This document shows, piece after piece, positions 13,601 through 23,986 of a stretch of DNA of 64,000 nt. Made by a program: the position numbers and the translations under genes. The DNA lies in NCBI GenBank assembly GCA_034620365.1, contig JAQGEQ010000192.1:4459001-4523000 (forward strand), given 5' to 3'. The DNA is from Pegea sp. RAD2-039 (lineage: Eukaryota; Chordata; Thaliacea; Salpida; Salpidae). The number at the start of each line of letters is the position of its first letter. Position 1 is the first letter of the stretch. Below the pieces are notes generated by a model. That model had not been told where the DNA came from and did not search any database. It saw only the letters and a program-made list of their open reading frames with translations.

Positions 13601-16600
13601 AAAATATAAAAATGAATATGAAACAACAATTTAATAGTGGCATATTGTTCTATTAAAGTTGTTTTAATTGTTTATTAACTTTAATATAATTACTCGACGT
13701 TAAATTTTAAGAAATCAATATTATAAAGTAATTATTTCTATTCGTCTTTAGATCCTTGTGCTGAGTCTGAATTTCGGTGCTGGGATGGATCCTGTATACA
13801 CGGAGATAAGAAATGTGATCTGATTGTAGATTGTGTTGATCAAAGTGATGAGATTGAATGCTGTAAGTTTTTAATATTCTCAAATAATCATTAAATTATC
13901 AATAATATCATCTACTTATTTTACATGCGACGTTATTACATGATTTGATGTTTCAAACTAGGAGAATAGAAACAATTTATTCAATACAAAATGTTTACAA
14001 CCAGCCAAATTTTAACATTTTTTACTTTTTAATTTTAGCACATACATCTGCAGAAAATACATGTGGAAACAATTATTCGCCACCAAAATTTACTTGGGTT
14101 TGAACCGTATATGTTTAATTTTTAGATTGTTAAATGTTATTATCAAAGGATAAACGGATTGTTGGGGGCCAAAAAGCAGCAAATAATTCTTTTCCTTGGA
14201 TAGCAAGATTAGTAGAAAACGATCTTAATATCTGCGGAGCTTCTGTTATATCAAAATCCTGGATATTGACTGCAGCTCATTGTATTGAATCTAATAATAT
14301 CAAGTATTGAAGATTTAATCTTTGTAGAGTTTATTTGAAAACTAATACAAACAAACAATACTTTAAGAATGATAGAACAATTTGAAAAAAGTTTTAAATT
14401 TAAAAAATCTCGGTAGAGCTTTTTATACAAAATTTAAATTAATTTTGATCTTATCTTACAATCAATATTATTTTAGTGTCTACTCTGTAATCGCTGGAGG
14501 AATTAAAATAGATGGTAGTGATGGTGTAAAGTTTAAAGTCAAAAGAATTATAAAACATCCAAATTACAAGGAGTTAGTTGTATAATATTTTGATAAGAGA
14601 TGTACAAAAAGTTGTTATTTCTTTCAGCTTCACGAATGATATTGCCTTGATTGAGTTTGTAGGCTCAGTTGATTTTGATAACACCATCCAACCTGTTTGT
14701 GTTCCAACTCCAACCGTTGAAATTAAGCAAGAGGAAATTTGTATAACAATTGGTTGGGGACAACTTCGTAAGATTAGCTTTTTAATTTTAATTGTTAAAC
14801 TTTTGTACTGTAAATATTAAAATAATTTTATTAGAGTGATTTTTCGAGAAATTGATATAATTTTGTAAGTAAACTTTTGAATAAAAGTTTATAAATCAAA
14901 ACATTCATGAGCCAAATGCTTTCATAAATTTTAATCACTTGATGTTGTACCAGAACGATCAGCGAGAAGACCAGATAGTTTATATCAAGTCAGACTGCCT
15001 ATACTTAACAGCACTGTCTGTAAAGGTCTCTATTCTGATTACACGAATTTACAAGTTTGTGCCGGAGATATAAAAAACGGTGGATCTGACGCTTGCCAAG
15101 TAAACTTGAAAAACTTCTTTCAAATTATTTTCATTGTTTAATTATTATAAGCTTAAGCGAAAAATGAGTTTGAACCAATTTGTTGAAGAAGCCAGTTTAA
15201 TCCATAAAATTTATAGCTTTCTATGATTTCTAAAAATTTATGAAATTGAAACAGGGTGATTCTGGAGGACCACTGATGTGTTTTAAAGAAAATTCTTGGT
15301 TTCAATTGGGAGTTGTATCAACTGGAGTTGGATGTGCTCTTCCTGGAAATGCTGGCATCTATACAGACGTTCGAAAATATTCTGATTGGATTGAAAGTAA
15401 ACTACTAAATTTCAAATCTTTGTAATTTTATTAAATCTTATGAAATAAATTAAACTGAATTTATTTTAAAAATTCGTTTTTTGTAAACCCCAAAATAAAA
15501 GTAACAGCAAAAAAGATGTAACAAACTACTGAAGTCATAAACTACAATGCATTCAAAAATGTAGAAGATCAAAATTTAATTGGATGAGAAAGGAGAAAAC
15601 TAAAACTTTTTGAAAATGATGGATAGAACTATTTCTGATTCTCGTCTCTGACAATCTTAAAAAGTTACATCTCATTAGTGATAATATGCAAAATTGGTTA
15701 TTAAATTATGCTTTATGAAAAGCAGAATTCCAAGAAATTAAAAATAAATTTGAAAAGTTGTTAAATTTTAAGTTTTGAGAAACAGTTTCAAAACTATGGA
15801 GAAATATTTCAAAAACTTATCTTTGAAACGAATAGTTCTACCCTCAAAGTGAATCAAGCAAGTAGTTCATTCATGCAGAAACAAAGTTTGATTTCACAAT
15901 ACTGTTAAGCTGAAAACTGAATAAAATGTATATAAAAGGTTGATAACCTTCATTATGTATCTTACTCTTGAAGCTGGTATAACGGCAAAGTAAAGAGATA
16001 ATTTGAAAAAAATAATTTCAAAATATTTCTAAAATAAATAACAATAATCATTTCTATACTATTTACTTATCATTAAATTAAAGTTTATAAAATATTTATT
16101 TTGTTAACAGAAACAACTACTTTCTATGAATCAACTACAACAGTTGATGTTAAAGAAACAGGTAACTTGTTTATGTTTTAAGATAGTAAAATCAATGTTA
16201 TTTTCAAGTTTGTAGCTTGTAATATCAACCGGCAACAATTGTGTTTCATTTAGTTCTTATAAAATTTTAGGATAAATAATTGATTCATTTATATAAGAAA
16301 ATTAATGTTTTATCAATAGAAACAACAACAGTTGAGTCCACTCTACATCTAACAACTTTAAGTGGAACAACAGGTGATAAACTCATATTGATTTCAAAAT
16401 TAATTGTAGGATTAAAGTTGATCGTTCATATTTTCTTTTGACTTTTTTTCTATCTTAAAATGTGTCATTATTTACAACATATACATTTGGTTTATAAGAT
16501 CAGCGATATTGAATTTAATCTCTCGTAGAGAAGATAGTTTATCAAATTGTGTAAAGGGAAACCCCGCAAAGGTATGGTACCTTGACCAACAATCCAAGTC

Positions 16601-18852
16601 AAGAATTATTGGCTAAAGACAAATCTCTCATTTGAAAGTCATTGATGCTTAGAAAGCAGTTACTACTGGTAACTGGTCGAAAAAAACAAATATTCACCAA
16701 ACCCATAAAAACTATTTTTATATTTTTTTTTACTTTCTGACAACCTAACCAACCCTTTTCTTTATCTTTATAAAAGTAAGATCAAGTAAGCTCAAGATTA
16801 AATGGTAATAACAGTGAGTTAGTAGAACTGAAAGTCATCACATTTCTGGGGTAATATTTATATAGCAGAAGTGTTTCTCACTTAAACAGGTCACGATATC
16901 CGACATGAGTAAAGTGACATTCTACAATATTTCTATGATTAGTTTTGTTTTGTTATAAATATTGTTTATAAACAATTATTTTCGTAAAAGAATCATTTTG
17001 AAGATTTAAAAAACTCTTCAAAAAAGCAAGTTATATAGAAGTTTGTGATAATAATTTCAAAATATTTCTAAAATAAATAACAATAATCATTTCTATACTA
17101 TTTATTTATCATTAAATTAAAGTTTATAAAATATTTATTTTGTTAACAGAAACAACTACTTCCTATGAATCAACTACAACAGTTGATGTTAAAGAAACAG
17201 GTAACTTGTTTATGTTTTAAGATAGTAAAATCAATGTTATTTTTATCAGACATGAGTAAAGTGACATTCTACAATATTTCTATGATTAATTTTGGTTTGT
17301 TATAAATATTGTTTATAAACAACTATTTTCGTAAAAGAATCATTTTGAAAATTTGAAAAGCTCTTCAAAAAAGCAAGTTATATAGAAGTCTGTGATAAAG
17401 CTGCCTTCAAAAATTTATCCTGCAGCAATTAATTATTATAATTAATAAAAACTCACTTGACTTTTGTCATTATAGTTCGATTATTTGATTATAAGCTCTT
17501 GTTTTTATACATATTTAATTTTATTTAATGCAATCATTAATATCGGAACCAGTTGATTGTGGCTATCTATACATGCCTTATAATAATCAGATTTTCTCAT
17601 CTAAAAATTCTGATTGTTTTGTTGAGCCACTTACTGTAATTCTGCTTTAATTTTTAAAAGGTTTCATAAAAATTAATTAATAGTTATATAAACATATTTC
17701 TATGAATCATTTCTTATTGTGAATATCGATTTTAATACCAGAAACGTCAACATTTGTCCAAACTTCGCCACCACTGACAGGTATCTTTCAGATGAAGTTA
17801 AAACTATTATCAGTAATTAAAATAAATTAAGTTTTGATTAATTTGATATTTTAGTTAAAGAAATTGATTTATTTCTAATAATATAGAAGTTTACAAGCCT
17901 TGGTAGCTTATGTTAGCTTACTTAGTTTATATAGTCAATAAAAAAAACTAAACTTTTTTCTCTTTGTAGCTAGTACACCTGATTTTGTTACAACAGTTTC
18001 TACAGCAGCAAGTAATAGCTTATTGAAATTTATCATCTTGTGGTTGTAACATTATAATTACCAACTTTTAAATTTACAGTTGTTCACTCTTAACGCGCTT
18101 GTTATATTACTAATATATTATCTTGAATATATGTTTGCAACTCATTTAATTAGCTTATTTTCACAAGTTTTCTATGCTAAGCAAAATATTATAATTTCAA
18201 AAATCTACTTTTAAGTTTTACTTCATTTTTTGTAAATTAAATGCAAATTGTTACTTTTAACAACTCAACTATCCTATTTCTTGAAATTACTTTTTATCTC
18301 TTATTAAAATGGTTTCAAAATTGTTAGTTGAAGTGATTTCCACATGAGTTACGTACAGAGTTTGTTTTAGTATTTTGTTAAATATTTTCACTTTCAATTA
18401 TTATTTGCATTTCATTTTGTTACTTACTTTGCAAAGATTATTCAGCGTTGCTTATTTTAACCTAGGTACAATAGCAAATGATGTAAAAGAATTTATCTAT
18501 CAAATTGCAAGCAATATCAACCCAATTACTCGCTTAATTACACTATTATGGGAAGCAGCTCCAAAATGTAATTACATTTTACTCCAAGTATTTTTATCAA
18601 AGCATCTAATTAACTTTTAGTTTATATGAATTTAGCTCTAATGTTGTCTTTTATTAAAATATACTTTTCAGCAGTTTAATAAAGTATTTTGATATTTTAG
18701 ATGAAAGCAAATTAAACAAAACTACTCGACCAGGTAAAGTATATTTCTGCTCTACAAGATTACCTTTAAAATTGTTTGAAATAATAATGATCTATTTTAA
18801 CATAGGTAATGGCTCGTTACCTAAGTTTCTAAAGAAGATTATGGAGAACTAA
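7658..18852 (+). CDS. CUB-LDLa-serine protease mosaic protein (two modules plus Thr/Ser-rich tail)
   Basis: Exons: 7658-7721, 7820-7938, 8104-8214, 8336-8468, 8624-8731, 8920-8981, 9115-9275, 9379-9474, 9538-9671, 9847-9992, 10158-10296, 10593-10619, 11140-11187, 11263-11268, 12443-12561, 13307-13396, 13457-13592, 13752-13862, 14039-14097, 14149-14303, 14477-14572, 14628-14767, 14954-15099, 15255-15396, 16111-16161, 16320-16373, 17150-17200, 17742-17780, 17970-18011, 18701-18733, 18806-18852 (954 aa). Order: signal peptide, CUB1, LDLa1, protease 1 (inactive), short linker, CUB2, LDLa2, protease 2 (active type), Thr/Ser-rich tail. Module boundaries fall on phase-1 introns. Two alternative ends exist by reading through a donor: TAA at 10311-10313 after protease 1, and TAA at 15423-15425 after protease 2. 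The product should be secreted and extracellular. I found no separate signal-peptide exon before CUB2, which favours one gene, but two adjacent genes remain possible. Confidence 0.8.
9115..10296 (+). other. Protease domain 1: catalytically dead trypsin fold
   Basis: Part of the gene at 7658-18852. The activation site reads R-VIRG. All three catalytic positions are changed: the LTAAHC motif is LTSSSC (His57 to Ser), the DIALL motif is VSVVLLE (Asp102 lost), and GDSGGPL is GDNGNPL (Ser195 to Asn). The scaffold cysteines and the GGWG loop remain, so this is a folded serine protease homolog rather than a broken exon set. Such pseudo-proteases usually act as binding or cofactor domains. Confidence 0.85.
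11263..11268 (+). other. 6-nt coding microexon
   Basis: ATTCAG is flanked by a TTGTTGTAG acceptor and a GTAAGAG donor. In phase 1 it adds Asp-Ser between the linker exon at 11140-11187 and CUB2. It is needed neither for frame nor for domain structure, so it may be a false call or an optional cassette. Confidence 0.4.
11571..11955. repeat. Intronic repeat D, copy 1
   Basis: About 380 bp with roughly 95% identity by eye to 15530-15920. Both copies lie in the same place relative to their protease module, just after the protease/linker exons. It has no open frame of interest. Confidence 0.8.
14149..15425 (+). other. Protease domain 2: intact trypsin-like domain
   Basis: Part of the same gene. 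The activation site is KR-IVGG. His is in LTAAHC, Asp in [10 protein letters not shown] and Ser in GDSGGPL. An Asp sits six residues before the catalytic Ser (D-A-C-Q-G-D-S), the trypsin S1-pocket position, so cleavage after Arg or Lys is expected. Without the donor at 15397 the frame ends at TAA 15423-15425, with an AATAAA-like signal about 15-20 nt later; this would make a shorter secreted form. Confidence 0.88.
15530..15920. repeat. Intronic repeat D, copy 2
   Basis: Partner of 11571-11955, differing by scattered substitutions and small indels. It lies between the alternative stop at 15425 and the first Thr-rich cassette exon. Confidence 0.8.
16010..17400. repeat. Tandem duplications carrying a Thr-rich cassette exon
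   Basis: 16010-16205 and 17045-17247 are near-identical and each holds the same 51-nt exon ([17 protein letters not shown]). The block starting with GACATGAGTAAAGTGACATT is present at about 16900 and again at 17249, so a unit of about 350 bp is in tandem. The cassette exons are phase 1-1 and can be added or skipped without a frameshift. Confidence 0.8.
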
Positions 18853-19863
18853 ATGAAGAAATTAGTTCAAGGACTTTTTTGATGATTTTAAAAAGCAACT
18901 TTCACTTTTTGTGTATTTGATATTGTACAAAACACTTCATCATAAAATTAGCAACTATACAGTATAAAATGCTTACTAAATGTATTGTTTTAAGTAATTT
19001 ATGTGCTTATGTACTAAATAAAATAATTATATGCATTACAAAGAGCATAAAATACATTTTACCCTTAAAACAGTAGCAATTACAATCTGATGAGTTTTTA
19101 ACTTCCCTTTGACCAAGATCTTCAGAAGATTTTTTTGAATCCAAATTATTTCCAACGGATGAAATTACCTTCATGAAATCTTTTAATATAAAAGAAAATC
19201 GTACTTAAAACTTTTAAATACTAAACTTCAGGATTATTCCAAGGAAGCAATATATTTTGATTGCTACATCATTTGAAAGCTCTAAACACTAAATGCTAGA
19301 TGTTTACTTTAATCGGCAAGAGACAGATGAAAGTGAAGAAAGGGATTTTTTTAAAACTGCTAGAAAAAAATAATTTGAAAATTCAACCAGTTTGTATTGA
19401 ATCAAGTAAAAAAGAACCTATTTGAGGCAGATTGGTTAAATTTTATTCCTTGTGAAACTCTATTAAAAATGTATAGATATTCTTGATATCTTGTCAAAGG
19501 TTTGTTTTAATATTCTACAAATTAAACAGAATTAAGAACATTTGTTTTCATTTTTAAGAGAAGACATTTTTGTAATGACTATGTATGAAACAAACGATTT
19601 TGTTCTAATTTCTACTCTACTGTAATTTAAAAGTGCTAAAATATCTTACTGGTAATCGACAGTAACTGTTTCAACTGAAGCTTTAGATAAAGAAAACAAA
19701 CAACTTTCTGCAGTAGGCTGGACATGTAAACATTTATTCTACTGATGGATCTGATTATAGATAAAAGTTATTATTTGCGAGAATGTGTATTGGCGAAAGG
19801 TGCATCCTCCCTCGCGTTTATTGTAATAAGAATCTTGTTTTAACATTACTTACAAGAAGCGTT
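16526..19863. repeat. 1.1-kb dispersed repeat, copy 2 (interrupted in three places)
   Basis: Pieces 16526-16887, 18197-18619, 19033-19085 and 19608-19863 align in order with copy 1 at 5868-6972. The gaps hold gene parts: the first contains cassette exons 17150-17200, 17742-17780 and 17970-18011, and the second contains the two terminal exons of the protease gene. Confidence 0.7.
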
Positions 19864-20142
19864 TCTTTCTCCAACTGTACTTTTAAACAACCAATTTAAT
19901 GACTGTGTACGCTGTTGTATTTCTGAACACAAAAAACTATTAATAATTGATCAGATTTTTTCGTTCTTTTTCTTGTTTTTAAATACTTTAAAGATGTCTG
20001 TTATCAAATTAAGATAATCTAAAGCCATTTTGTTCATTGCTAAATTTTTTGTTGAACAACGAGCCTTAATATAAATATACACAAGCTAAAATAATTAAAT
20101 ACCAACAAATCTTTGTTTTTATTAATCATAGTTAAAAACAAA
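18853..20142. other. 3' flank of protease gene to AREL1 start
   Basis: No further gene seen. It holds the last pieces of repeat copy 2. A TTAATCATAG acceptor-like site ends 11 nt before the AREL1 start codon. Confidence 0.5.
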
Positions 20143-23100
20143 ATGTCAAGCTTAAGTGAGTTAGAAATATACTCTATCATTATTATTTAAACTAGTTGAG
20201 TTTTAAATTATCACTTATATTAATATATTTTATTATTTGTATTTATAATTTCATCATCAATTTTTTGAAAATGAAATATTTTTCATAAAATTATTCAAAA
20301 ATCAAATTTAGAACTGTATTATTTGCTGAAAAACTTTGATAAATATTATTTTGAATTTAAACTAAAATTTAAAAAGTTAGTTTTTATTATTATGTTTAAT
20401 TTTATTTATTAATTTTGAAAATGTAGCTTGTCAAAACTCACAAACTGTTTCAAATATTTAATATATTTAATAATAGATATTAATTTTTGTAAGCTTCATT
20501 AATGAAAATATTTTTTTATTAATCATATTATATAATATATATTAATAATAAGAATCACCTTTGAAATTGTGAATTTTTTTATAAAAAGTTGTTTAAGTTC
20601 ACTTTTTTTTACATCTGATATTTTTTTAATGATAAAAATTGTTGGTTTTTAGAAAAGTAAGCCTTATTCATATTTTTATTCAACCAAATCTTTTATTAAA
20701 AAAATATAATAAAAAAAAGTATTTAATATAAATTTATAAAATTTAAAGATTAATTTTTGATCATTTTTTTAACCTTTTTAATCTTCTTTTTTTATAGTGA
20801 TTTTGTTCCTTATCTTCTTCGCTTCTACAATCTGGGGATTCAAACTTTTAAAAGATTTTCTTCAATCTAGAGCTTCAGAAAATTCACAAGGAGATATCTT
20901 TAAGTAAATGCTGATGACGTCATCATCACTACTTACCACGTGACTTCTAGATATTTGGCTGGTAGATATTTAGAGCGAAAGAAAACCCAAGTTCGGTGGG
21001 GATGGAAAGAACCAGCTGTAGTTGGTTCAACTTTCTCATTTAATCTTCAGGTTTGACATTATTGTAAAGATTTTTAACTTACGATGACGTCTTTGCAGTT
21101 TTTTTTCTGTAACTCCAGTTTATATCCAATTAGTGAAGACGATGACGTCACAGTCATCGTTATGGTTGATGGACGACAGTTAGACGTTGCCAAGGATTTT
21201 ATTATCACAAGTAAGTGATGACTTCTGAATCACCAATTGATGACGTCACTATTCATAAACTGACGACGTCATTGTTTACAGTAGAAGGAACGAAAGAACT
21301 TTGTGTCACTTTTACAGTTCGCATTTCAGGAATTTATCAGATTTCAATTCTTTACAACAATTTTCATATTCCGGAAAGTCCCTTTCAAAAACGATTTCTG
21401 CCAGGTGATGATGACGTCATAAGTTGTGACGACGTTACAGTAACATCTTTTAGGTAAGCTGTGTGCAAAAACAAGTCGAGTTATTCGAAACAATTTTGTG
21501 GAATTAATCGAAACACAAAATCGCGTAATTGCTACGATAGAAGCGCGCGATGAGTTTGAAAATCATTGTGACGTCATCAACGATTTTCAGTTGAAATTGT
21601 TTGAGGTAAAATTTGTTTTTTGCTTCGCGGTTTTAATGAAGTGATTTATAGGCAGATGGTGGCGACTGTAATGTTTGTCACTTGTGGGACGTTTTTGATG
21701 ACGTAGGTGCGAAGCAAGTGACGATGACGTCGTTTGCGTGTGGCTGCTTTAAGATTCAAATTTCACATGAAAATCAATTACTACGAGATGGAAATTTCTT
21801 CGTTATCGTACTTTCAGGTGCTCTTGATGACGTCATCATCTCTCAATAACTTTATAATTTGTATCTAGATGAGGAAAAATTAGAAGTTGATCAAAATGTA
21901 AAAAAGCGTGCTTCAAAACATTTCAAATGTCTTGTGACGTCACCAAGCAAACCAGTCAAGAAAATCAGTTGTTACGTCACAGTTAGAGTAAGTTGATGAC
22001 GTCATCATTCACATAATTTGTTGTCAATTTTTTCCAGCAAATAATATTTCGTGATTTTTATTTCGGAATAATCCCAAAATTTCCAGTTGCTGCATTTCGC
22101 GTTAGTCCAAACACAAAAGTGAGTGATGACGTCATTATAGTCTAGTGATGACGTCATCAAGACTTTACAGATACAGATAAACAACGATGAAGAATTTGAA
22201 ATTACAGATCATATTTGTCATTTAAAAGTAGTTTGTTCCGAGCAAAGTATTCTTCTTGCAACTTTTCAACAAATGCTTCACTTGGCTTCGGGTAAGTATA
22301 TGACGTCATCAGTGAGTGACGTCATCAGTTTATATTGCAGGAGGAGATTCAATTGAAGAAAAAATTGATTTTTTTCGGAACAAACTTTGTCCAAATATTT
22401 CTTCTAAACGTGACGTCATCAAATTAAAAATTGATCGCAACAAAATCTTACAATCAGTTAGTGCTAATGACGTCATCTATTTTAATCTAATGACGTCATC
22501 TATTTTAATCTAATGACGTCATATAGTCGTTTCAAGCGACACGAAATTTTTCGACTTCTGATTGGCGGAAACAGTTTTTCATCGAATTTCGAAATGAAGA
22601 AGGTCTGGATTACGGGGGTGTTAGTCGAGAGTGGTTCGAACTAATTTGTCAAAAATTGTTTCTCGATGTGGATCAAAAGGGATGCGGACTTTTCAAACAT
22701 CTTCAAAATGATTCTCAATCACTTGTAAGTAACATCATGTAATGAGGAAGTGATCTCTTATTGTTTGACATCATCAGACGTTACCATGCTCACTCAGTTA
22801 TGAACCTGGATATAAATTAAAACATTTTGAATTTTGTGGCAAAATTGTTGCAAAAGGTTTATTAGAAAGTTGTTACAATCGACAATATCACGTGACCGCC
22901 CGATTTGCTCGTTCCTTTCTTTCTCAAATCATCGGTCTGCCGGTTTCTTACGCGGTAATCAATGTTATCATGTCACGATTGCTTTTTACTATTTTCTTTG
23001 TAGCATTTTGAAACCGACGACCCTGATCTTTACTCATCTAAAATCGCGTTTTTACGTAATCATGATGACGTCAGAAATCTTCAGTTGACTTTTAGTGAAG

Positions 23101-23796
23101 AAGTTTTTTCAAAGGACGGAAAGTTAGACAAAGTAAGGATCGGGATTTTGAAGATATTTTAGCGAGAATTGAAGACTTAAATTCCTGCAGGTTTACGATT
23201 TAGTTCCGAATGGATCAAAGATAGCAGTAACAAATGACAATCGGTCGGAATATTTAAATTTGTTCGCGAAATTTCGTCTTTGTGATTCGATTAAAGATGA
23301 AGTTGAAGCTTTTCGGAAAGGTCTCTTTTCGTTGGTCAATGAAGAAAATTTACTAATTTTCAATGAAATGGAATTGGAGTTAGTAATGTGTGGTTCAGGG
23401 GAAATATCAGTCGAGCAAATGAAGACATTCTGTGTGATCGATGGAAACTTCGAGCTAATTTGTAATTGGTTCTGGTCAATAATTTCAAGTTTCACGAAAT
23501 CTGAGCTAGCTCAGTTGCTACATTTTACTACTGGTTGTTCTCAGTTACCATTTGGTGGATTCAAACAACTAAATCCTCCTTTTAAAATCTCCTTTCGTTC
23601 TTATCATGCTAATCAACTTCCTACTGCTCATACTTGGTGAGTTTTCGTGTTATTTAATGACGTCATCTTAGTTTTAACGTCTTCTTGTTGCAGTTTTAAT
23701 GAGTTATGTTTACCAAATTACGATTCATGTGAAAGACTTCATAAAATGTTAAAGATCGCAATTACTGAAGGATCTCACGGCTTTGAACTAGTTTGA
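20143..23796 (+). CDS. AREL1: AREL1-type HECT E3 ubiquitin ligase
   Basis: Sixteen exons: 20143-20155, 20798-20903, 20951-21050, 21099-21210, 21282-21404, 21454-21605, 21652-21817, 21869-21987, 22038-22118, 22171-22291, 22341-22456, 22527-22724, 22778-22954, 23004-23132, 23191-23636, 23694-23796; 753 aa against about 820 in vertebrates. An N-terminal membrane segment (residues about 5-20) is followed by the AREL1-specific motif K-V-x-W-x-W-K-x-P (here QVRWGWKEP), a filamin-like region, and a C-terminal HECT domain from about residue 400. The HECT domain has GGxxREWFEL, ELELVMCG and the catalytic end PTAHTCFNELCLPNYDS. Cys720 is the predicted ubiquitin-accepting residue, and its codon is split by the last intron. 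AREL1 is known to ubiquitinate IAP antagonists such as SMAC, opposing apoptosis. Start choice: M-S-S-L from a 13-nt exon is the only nearby ATG that keeps phase. Introns and exons hold 18 copies of TGACGTCA. Confidence 0.9.
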
Positions 23797-23986
23797 AGTC
23801 CGCCAAATTCTAGAAACTTCTTGATCACGGTAATCGACCTATTCAAATTGTGTGCCTTTGTTGGTTTTTTATTCAAGTATTAATAAATTTCAAGTCATTT
23901 GAAATTATGAATTGTTTTTATTTTGAAGAATCAAGTTAAAGAGATTTACAAATTCACAAAATGTGTATTGATGCAATTAATAAAAA

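Noticed and set aside
23193..23495. 100-codon minus-strand frame
   Set aside because: Antisense of the conserved HECT exon of AREL1.
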